NCBI GenBank assembly: GCA_011375465.1
Contig: DRZV01000119.1
Coordinates: 1 to 11,034, forward strand
Length of the DNA stretch: 11,034 nucleotides
Direction of reading: 5' to 3'
Source of the DNA: Neomoorella mulderi
GTDB lineage: Bacteria > Bacillota > DSM-521 > Neomoorellales > Neomoorellaceae
Below are positions 6,298 through 11,034 of this stretch, in pieces. The stretch's first letter is position 1, and every line of letters begins with the position of its first letter. The notes below the pieces were generated by a model. That model was not told where the DNA came from and did not search any database. It was given only the letters and a program-made list of their open reading frames with translations. Both the position numbers and the translations under genes were made by a program.

Positions 6298-6331
6298 GTT
6301 TTATAACCTGGATTGCAAAGGAGGTCAGAAA

Positions 6332-7738
6332 ATGAACCCCCAGCTACCCCTGATAGAAGAGATAAAGGCCCCTCCTGATCCGGCTTGCCTCTACTGGGCT
6401 CTTACAGGGGGAGAAAAGTACAGTTTTCTTTTGGAAAGCGCCTACTTCCATCCCCGGTGGGGAAGATACTCTTTCCTAGGGGCCAACCCCTTTCTGGTGA
6501 TAAAGACAAAAGGGCGAGAAGCCCATATCCTTACCCCTACCCATAAGCAAAGGGTGAAGGGCAGCCCCTGGGAGATCATCCGCCGGGTGATAAAAAGCTA
6601 CAGCTTGCCCTACAAACCCCAACCCATACCTTTTATAGGGGGAGCGGTGGGGTATCTTGGCTACGATATGGGGCGTTATATAGAAAAACTGCCCTCCTGG
6701 GCCTTGGACGATCTCCCCTTTCCAGAGTCGTATTTGGCCTTTTATGATACCGTCCTGGCAGTGGACCACCAAGAGGGCCGGGTTTTTATAAGCAGCTGCG
6801 GCTGGCATCCTTCGGGCTGTTTCAGAGAAAAAGAAGCCCTGGAGAGAATGGCAGAAGTAAAATCCCGGCTAAAAAATGTCTGCCCTTTGAGAGAGGGCAA
6901 AAAAAATGTGGGGGTCAAACCCCAGGTGAGCTCCCATTTTACCTTGGAGAGCTATTGCCGGGCAGTGGAGAAGGCCCAAGCCTACATAGCTGCCGGGGAT
7001 ATCTTTGAGGTAAACCTATCCCAGCGCCTGGAGGCCCCCCTCCACCTCCATCCCTGGGAGTTATATCTCCGGCTGCGCCGGGTAAACCCCGCCCCTTTCG
7101 CCGCCTATCTCCCCCTGGAGGAAGGAACTGTGGTGAGCTCTTCCCCAGAACGCTTTCTGAAGATATCCCAGGGGGAGGTGGAAACCCGCCCCATAAAGGG
7201 CACCCGGCCCCGAGGTAGAACCCCTGAGGAGGATAAGGCTTTGCGGGAGGAGCTGTATCACAGCGAAAAGGATAGGGCAGAGCTGGTGATGGTAGTAGAT
7301 CTGGAAAGAAACGATCTGGGGAAGGTCTGTCAGACGGGAAGCGTAAGGGTACCCCAACTCTTCACCCTGGAGGAATACGCCACGGTCTTCCATCTGGTGG
7401 GTACAGTAACCGGTACCCTGAGGTCCGATAAGGATATGGTGGACCTGTGGCTGGCCACCTTCCCTGGCGGTTCCATCACCGGGGCCCCTAAAGTCAGGTC
7501 CATGGAGATCATAGAGGAGCTGGAACCGGTAAGGCGCAGCGTTTATACCGGTTCCATAGGTTATCTGGGTTTTGACGGTGAAGGTGATTGGAACATCGTC
7601 ATCCGGACCTTCCTGCTGGCCGATAGAAGGGCCTACTTCCAGGTCGGAGGGGCGGTAACGGCTGACTCGGTGCCCCGGAAGGAATATCAGGAAACCTGGG
7701 ATAAGGCCCGAGGATTGCTCCTGGCCTTATGGGGGTAG
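6332..7738 (+). CDS. pabB: Aminodeoxychorismate synthase component I
   Basis: Converts chorismate and ammonia to 4-amino-4-deoxychorismate, the precursor of p-aminobenzoate and folate; 468 residues. The chorismate-binding domain shows AYIAAGDIFEVNLSQR, the diagnostic RPIKGTRPRG with Lys289, ERNDLGKVC and GGSITGAPKVRSMEIIEELE. Lysine in PIKGT marks PabB; anthranilate synthase (TrpE) has alanine there (PIAGT). The N-terminal region carries FLLES followed by GRYSFLG, which in TrpE forms the tryptophan-binding site, so regulatory binding of tryptophan is possible. ATG 6332 has a near-perfect SD (AAGGAGGT) seven bases upstream; a longer reading from 6296 lies inside the terminator and is rejected. 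pabC follows after 10 bases. The glutamine amidotransferase (pabA/trpG) is not in the window. Confidence 0.92.
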   Translation: MNPQLPLIEEIKAPPDPACLYWALTGGEKYSFLLESAYFHPRWGRYSFLGANPFLVIKTKGREAHILTPTHKQRVKGSPWEIIRRVIKSYSLPYKPQPIPFIGGAVGYLGYDMGRYIEKLPSWALDDLPFPESYLAFYDTVLAVDHQEGRVFISSCGWHPSGCFREKEALERMAEVKSRLKNVCPLREGKKNVGVKPQVSSHFTLESYCRAVEKAQAYIAAGDIFEVNLSQRLEAPLHLHPWELYLRLRRVNPAPFAAYLPLEEGTVVSSSPERFLKISQGEVETRPIKGTRPRGRTPEEDKALREELYHSEKDRAELVMVVDLERNDLGKVCQTGSVRVPQLFTLEEYATVFHLVGTVTGTLRSDKDMVDLWLATFPGGSITGAPKVRSMEIIEELEPVRRSVYTGSIGYLGFDGEGDWNIVIRTFLLADRRAYFQVGGAVTADSVPRKEYQETWDKARGLLLALWG

Positions 7739-7748
7739 GAGGTTTTAA

Positions 7749-8585
7749 ATGGACGGGCATCATGTCTACTTGGACGGCTGTGTAAAAAAGGCCCCAGAGA
7801 AAGATGCCTGGTTCAGCTGTCCGGGGTTCCTTTACGGAGCTGGCCTTTTTGAGACCATAAGGGTGGAAAGGGGCCAACCACTCTTCCTGGAGGAACACCA
7901 GGATCGCCTTGCCCTGAGCTGCCAAACCCTGAATTGGCCTCCTCCTTCCACTTCCCTGGCCGAAGCCGTAGCCTTGGTTATAGAGGCCAATAGGGTAAAG
8001 GAGGGAAGGGTACGCCTCAATTATTTTCAGGGAAAAGAGGGCTTTCATCTGCTTATAACCGCGGAAGAAGGGCTTCCCTATAGGGAGGAGGACTACCACA
8101 AGGGATGCCGGGCCCTGATCCTCCCCTGGCCCCGTAACCAACGTTCTCCTTTGGTCAAATTAAAGACCATGAATTACCTGGAAAACTACTGGGCTTTGCA
8201 GAAAGTAAAAGAAGAAAGGGCAGGGGAGGGGCTTTTCCTCAACTTGGCAGGACGCTGGGCAGAGGGTACCCGCAGCAATATCTTCATGGTGAAAAAAGAC
8301 GTCCTCTACACCCCCCAAGAAGACGAAGGGCTGCTGCCGGGGCTGATGCGGAGAAGGGTTATCCGCCTGGCGCTCCGGCTGGGCCTGGAAGTGGTGGAAG
8401 CCCCTTTGGAAAAAGGATTCCTCTGGACGGCGGAGGAGGCCTTCCTCACCAGCAGCCTTATGGAGATCTGGCCCCTGGTGGAGGTGGATAAAAGGCCCAT
8501 AGGCCGGGTAACCCCTGGGCCTTTAACCCGGCTTCTCTGGGAGAAATATCAGGAGGCAAAGAGGGAGGGAGCTGGTATTTTTTAG
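7749..8585 (+). CDS. pabC: Aminodeoxychorismate lyase (class IV PLP aminotransferase)
   Basis: PLP enzyme of fold type IV, 278 residues, predicted to release pyruvate from aminodeoxychorismate to give p-aminobenzoate. Visible are GFLYGAGLFETIRV (26-39), the PLP lysine Lys139 in LKTMNYLENY, and EGTRSNIF with Glu172, followed by GLLPGLMRR and LTSSLMEIWPL. Branched-chain and D-amino-acid aminotransferases share the fold; position directly after pabB decides the call. The Shine-Dalgarno GGAGG (7738-7742) overlaps the pabB stop TAG, so the two genes are translated as a unit. No terminator on the plus strand is convincing after the stop at 8585; the hairpin at 8615-8645 fits the opposite strand better. 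Confidence 0.88.
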   Translation: MDGHHVYLDGCVKKAPEKDAWFSCPGFLYGAGLFETIRVERGQPLFLEEHQDRLALSCQTLNWPPPSTSLAEAVALVIEANRVKEGRVRLNYFQGKEGFHLLITAEEGLPYREEDYHKGCRALILPWPRNQRSPLVKLKTMNYLENYWALQKVKEERAGEGLFLNLAGRWAEGTRSNIFMVKKDVLYTPQEDEGLLPGLMRRRVIRLALRLGLEVVEAPLEKGFLWTAEEAFLTSSLMEIWPLVEVDKRPIGRVTPGPLTRLLWEKYQEAKREGAGIF

Positions 8586-8614
8586 AAATTGACCTGGGTT
8601 AGCCGGAAACAATG

Positions 8615-8645
8615 AAAGGAGGCGGAGGATCCCCCCGCCTCCTTT
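8615..8645 (-). terminator. Strong hairpin terminator after the SLH fragment
   Basis: Perfect 11-bp stem (8615-8625 AAAGGAGGCGG with 8635-8645 CCGCCTCCTTT) and a nine-base loop. Read on the minus strand it begins three bases after the SLH stop codon and is followed by the T-rich TTTCATTGTTT context, so it is a minus-strand terminator. The plus-strand side is followed by AAACTATAT without a T-run, but the stem could still slow polymerase leaving pabC. Confidence 0.7.
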
Positions 8646-8648
8646 AAA

Positions 8649-8762
8649 CTATATCTCTCCCAGCTTCTCCAGCAGCCTCAGTATCATGGAGGCGGCCTCG
8701 GCCCGGGTCACGGGCTGTTCGGGCTTGAAGGTGCCATCGGGGTAACCGGAGATTATCCCGGG
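8649..8762 (-). pseudogene. C-terminal fragment of an SLH-domain (S-layer homology) protein
   Basis: A minus-strand frame too short for ordinary gene calling reads PGIISGYPDGTF, then KPEQPVTRAEAASMILRLL, and ends LEKLGEI followed by TAG at 8649-8651. This is the last half of an SLH repeat, with the hallmark GYPDGTFxPxxPVTRAEA. SLH domains anchor surface proteins to pyruvylated secondary cell-wall polymer. In frame, a TAA (8763-8765) lies immediately upstream of the fragment, and the sequence beyond it has no SLH similarity and instead forms the promoter of the next plus-strand gene. The fragment is therefore a stranded 3' end that retains its own stop and terminator. It indicates loss or rearrangement of a surface-protein gene with a breakpoint near 8762. 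Confidence 0.82.
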
Positions 8763-8768
8763 TTAAAA

Positions 8769-8796
8769 TTGCTTCAGAAGCTTTTCGTGATACAAT
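8769..8796 (+). promoter_or_regulatory. Promoter of the rRNA methyltransferase gene (leaderless)
   Basis: TTGCTT (8769-8774), 16-base spacer, TACAAT (8791-8796) with an upstream TGA making an extended -10 (TGATACAAT). The -10 ends only six bases before the ATG at 8803, so the predicted first transcribed base is the A of the start codon. No Shine-Dalgarno is present. Confidence 0.6.
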
Positions 8797-8802
8797 TTAG
8801 CT

Positions 8803-10170
8803 ATGATAAATCTCCCGGAAGGATTCCAGAGCCGGATAAAAACCCTTTTACCAGGAGAGGCAGAGGATTTCCTGAGGGCCCTAGCCGGGGAGGAAGCAGC
8901 AGGGCTCCGGGTGAACACCCTGAAGATCTCTCCCGAAGGATTCAGGGCCAGGTCCCCTTTTCCTCTGGAACCTGTCCCCTGGTGCCCCGAAGGGTTTATA
9001 GTAAAAGATAGAAGCGCCCGTCCTGCCCTTCACCCCTATCACTTCGCCGGACTCTATTACCTCCAGGATCCCTCAGCCATGCTGGCCGGGGTGATCCTGA
9101 ACCCTCAACCAGGGGAATGGGTGCTGGATCTGTGCGCCGCCCCGGGAGGAAAGGCCACCCACCTGGCGGCCCGCATGAAAAACCAGGGAGTGCTGGTGGC
9201 CAACGATCCTCACCCCCGCCGGGTCACTGTGCTGGCCCGCAACTTGGAGCGGTTGGGGATCATCTGCTCGGTGGTTTTGCAGGAAAACCCCTCCCGCCTA
9301 AATCAAAAGTTTGCTGGCCTCTTTGACCGGGTTCTGGTGGATGCCCCCTGCTCAGGGGAAGCCACTCTGGCCCTGGATCCTGAAGCCCGGCGCCGATGGT
9401 CGCTAAGCTATATAAAAAAAATGGCCCGGCTACAGAAGGAAATCTTAAAGGAGGCCGCCGAACTCCTCAGGCCTGGGGGCCTTCTCCTTTATTCCACCTG
9501 CACCTTCTCCCCGGAAGAGAATGAAGAAGTAATAGAGGCTTTTTTAAAAAGCCACCCCCAGTTCCATCTTGTGGAGATCAATTCCTGGCCCCGGACGGAA
9601 AGGGGACGGCCAGAATGGGTTTCCCGATTTACCCCGGAACTCCGCCGGACCCTCCGGCTCTGGCCCCATAAAGGCCCGGGCAGAGGCCATTTCTACGCCC
9701 TGATCAAAAAAGAAGGCCACCGGCCCCCGGAACGGCCACGGCCCCAGAGCTCTCTTCCTCCAGAAGCAGAAAGGGCCTATCTGGATTTCTGCCGTCAGCA
9801 CTTTTTGAAAGCCCCGGCCCAAGAAGGGTTGGTCCTATGGAAAGGGGGCATCTACAGGCTGCCCCTGCCTGTGGAGATGCTCTCCGGCCTCAAAGTGCTC
9901 CGTCCGGGATGGTGGCTGGGCAGCCTGAAGGAAGGCCAATTCATCCCAGACCACGCCCTGGCCCTGGGGATGGAGGCTCAGAACTTCCGCAGGGTAATCT
10001 CTTTTTCTTCTGAGGACCCCCAGCTCAAAGCCTACCTCAGGGGAGAAGAACTCTGCCTGCCTTTAGAGGGGTGGATCCTGGTGGCGGTAGAGGAATTCCC
10101 GCTGGGATGGGCCTATGGCCGAAAGGGCAGGCTGAAAAATTTCTATCCTCGCTCCTGGCGGTTGGGATAA
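8803..10170 (+). CDS. RsmF/NOP2-type rRNA cytosine-C5 methyltransferase
   Basis: SAM-dependent RNA m5C methyltransferase of the RsmB/RsmF/NOP2 family, 455 residues, acting on ribosomal RNA. The SAM motif VLDLCAAPGGKATHLA begins near residue 108. The two family cysteines are present: Cys183 in DAPCSGE (motif IV, release) and Cys233 in STCTFSPEENE (motif VI, nucleophile). After the CSGE motif the residues are ATLALDPEARRRWS rather than the common GMFRKDPEA. A further C-terminal region (about 300-455) fits the RsmF/YebU-like architecture with RNA-binding PUA-like domain; RsmB instead has an N-terminal NusB domain, absent here. The N-terminus PEGFQSRIKTLLPGE aligns with family starts, supporting ATG 8803 despite the lack of a ribosome-binding site. 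It stands alone: the flanking SLH fragment and ppsA are on the other strand. The exact rRNA position modified is unknown. Confidence 0.9.
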   Translation: MINLPEGFQSRIKTLLPGEAEDFLRALAGEEAAGLRVNTLKISPEGFRARSPFPLEPVPWCPEGFIVKDRSARPALHPYHFAGLYYLQDPSAMLAGVILNPQPGEWVLDLCAAPGGKATHLAARMKNQGVLVANDPHPRRVTVLARNLERLGIICSVVLQENPSRLNQKFAGLFDRVLVDAPCSGEATLALDPEARRRWSLSYIKKMARLQKEILKEAAELLRPGGLLLYSTCTFSPEENEEVIEAFLKSHPQFHLVEINSWPRTERGRPEWVSRFTPELRRTLRLWPHKGPGRGHFYALIKKEGHRPPERPRPQSSLPPEAERAYLDFCRQHFLKAPAQEGLVLWKGGIYRLPLPVEMLSGLKVLRPGWWLGSLKEGQFIPDHALALGMEAQNFRRVISFSSEDPQLKAYLRGEELCLPLEGWILVAVEEFPLGWAYGRKGRLKNFYPRSWRLG

Positions 10171-10236
10171 AGGCAGGTAAATATTGTCCCTCTCCCCCCA
10201 GGGAGGACTGAGGAGCTGGCTAGGAGAGAATGCCTT

Positions 10237-11034
10237 TTATCGAGGCGATTTTAAATCGCGGATGCCCTCTAAAAGGATTTTCTGTTCTATGCTGGCCACG
10301 ATTCTCCGAGTGCGCACTACCATGTCGGGGTTAACGCTGATGCTGTCGATGCCGCACCGCACCAAAAATTCCGTAAATTCTGGGTATACAGAGGGTGCCT
10401 GTCCACAAATAGAAACTGTTTTCCCATGCTGATGAGCCACTTCTATTGAGATGAGCTATAGCCCTGGTTACAGCAGGATCCCTTTCATCGAAATATCCCA
10501 TTGCCTCTAGAATCCCGGAATCCCTATCTGCCCCTAGGATAAGTTGAGTTAAATCATTGGAACCGATGCTGAATCCGTCTACGTATTTACAAAACTCTTC
10601 GGCCAGGAAGATCACCGAAGGAACTTCCGCCATAATCCATATCTTGAAATCTTTACCCGAAACCAACCCCTCTTCAGCCATTATCTCTAAAACCTTTTCC
10701 ACTTCCCAGGTAGTGCGCACAAAGGGAAGCATTACCCATACATTAGTCAACTGGAAATTTTCCCTTACTTTTTTTATGGCTCTGCATTCTAAGCGAAAAC
10801 CTTCCTGGTATTGAGGGGAGATGTATCGGGCCACTCCCCGCCATCCTAATCATGGGGTTATTTTCTATGGGCTCTACTTCTTCTCCCCCTTTTAATCCTC
10901 TAAACTCATTAGTACGGAAATCACTGAAACGAACTACTACTGAGCGAGGGAAAACCGCCTGAGCCCCTGCAAAAATTCCTTCTGCCAGTTTATCTATAAA
11001 GAACTTCTCTTGATTGGTCTTTATAAGATAGAGA
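10237..11034 (-). pseudogene. ppsA: Phosphoenolpyruvate synthase, C-terminal part with two frameshifts (runs off window)
   Basis: C-terminal PEP/pyruvate-binding (TIM-barrel) domain of PpsA, which makes PEP from pyruvate and ATP in gluconeogenesis. Three frames must be joined. From 11034 the frame reads FPRSVVVRFSDFRTNEFRGL, then VEPIENNPMI; one extra base at about 10847 breaks GWRGVARYISPQYQEGF. The second frame has MLPFVRTTWEVEKVLEIM, IMAEVPS and DGFSIGSNDLTQLILGADRD. One extra base at about 10441 breaks it before VAHQHGKTVSICGQAPS (catalytic Cys of ICGQ) and SISVNPDMVVRTR, ending in TAA at 10237. With both bases removed all conserved motifs are intact. This stretch is visibly lower in GC than the neighbouring methyltransferase gene. 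The 5' part lies beyond 11034. It may be a real decaying gene or sequencing error. Confidence 0.88.

Noticed and set aside
6195..6331. T-box or tetrahydrofolate riboswitch in the pabB leader
   Set aside because: No T-box AGGGTGGNACC sequence and none of the conserved folate-riboswitch blocks could be found.
6296..6331. Longer pabB start at 6296 (ATT/TTG-like reading MFYNLDC...)
   Set aside because: It lies in the terminator T-run; ATG 6332 has a near-perfect Shine-Dalgarno.
6332..7738. Anthranilate synthase component I (trpE)
   Set aside because: Lys289 in PIKGT and the adjoining pabC favour aminodeoxychorismate synthase, despite the LLES motif and TRAP-like leader.
10177..10202. Hairpin between the methyltransferase gene and ppsA as terminator
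   Set aside because: Only four or five contiguous pairs around a C-rich loop and no T-run on either strand.
10245..10259. Palindrome GCGATTTTAAATCGC
   Set aside because: It falls within the last codons of ppsA, has almost no loop and no T-run; not a convincing terminator or operator.

Overview
The window looks like a chromosomal segment of a Gram-positive, spore-former-type Bacillota, most likely a fairly GC-rich (possibly thermophilic) member of the Clostridia. The clues are a ydaO-type cyclic-di-AMP riboswitch ahead of a LysM-NlpC/P60 cell-wall hydrolase, a KhtT/KhtU-type K+/H+ antiporter pair, an S-layer-homology (SLH) remnant, strong purine-rich Shine-Dalgarno sites and frequent TTG/GTG starts. 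The species cannot be named from the sequence alone. No CRISPR array, tRNA, rRNA, insertion sequence or phage gene was seen.

Left part (1-3230, minus strand): guanylate kinase, KhtT, KhtU and a nitrilase-family amidohydrolase are read in that order, tightly packed. An extended -10 promoter precedes gmk and a second one precedes the nitrilase. KhtU is split by two single-base indels of opposite sign; the second lies in a run of eight C/G.

Centre (3180-6151): a 340-base gap holds the gmk promoter, a plus-strand promoter and the c-di-AMP riboswitch. The riboswitch leads into a secreted LysM-NlpC/P60 hydrolase with no ATG, GTG or TTG at the expected start. A bidirectional terminator separates it from the convergent purine pair hpt-guaA. 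guaA encodes only the ATP-pyrophosphatase/dimerisation half of GMP synthase. Overlapping divergent promoters separate hpt from a small stand-alone J-domain protein.

Right part (6160-11034): pabB and pabC (p-aminobenzoate branch of folate synthesis) have their own promoter. Their ~135-base leader carries a periodic (G/U)AG-rich stretch running into an intrinsic terminator, a layout like TRAP-controlled trp leaders. Next come an SLH-domain fragment with its terminator (minus strand), an apparently leaderless RsmF-type rRNA m5C methyltransferase (plus strand), and the 3' end of a phosphoenolpyruvate synthase (minus strand) that runs off the window and contains two single-base insertions.

Themes: guanine-nucleotide supply (gmk, hpt, guaA), folate precursor synthesis (pabB, pabC), and two elements tied by family knowledge to c-di-AMP and turgor/cell wall (KhtT, ydaO riboswitch). 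I do not see a clearly new multi-gene system. The most interesting signal is the TRAP-like leader of pabB. The four clear frameshifts may be sequencing errors and should be settled from reads before any gene is called dead.
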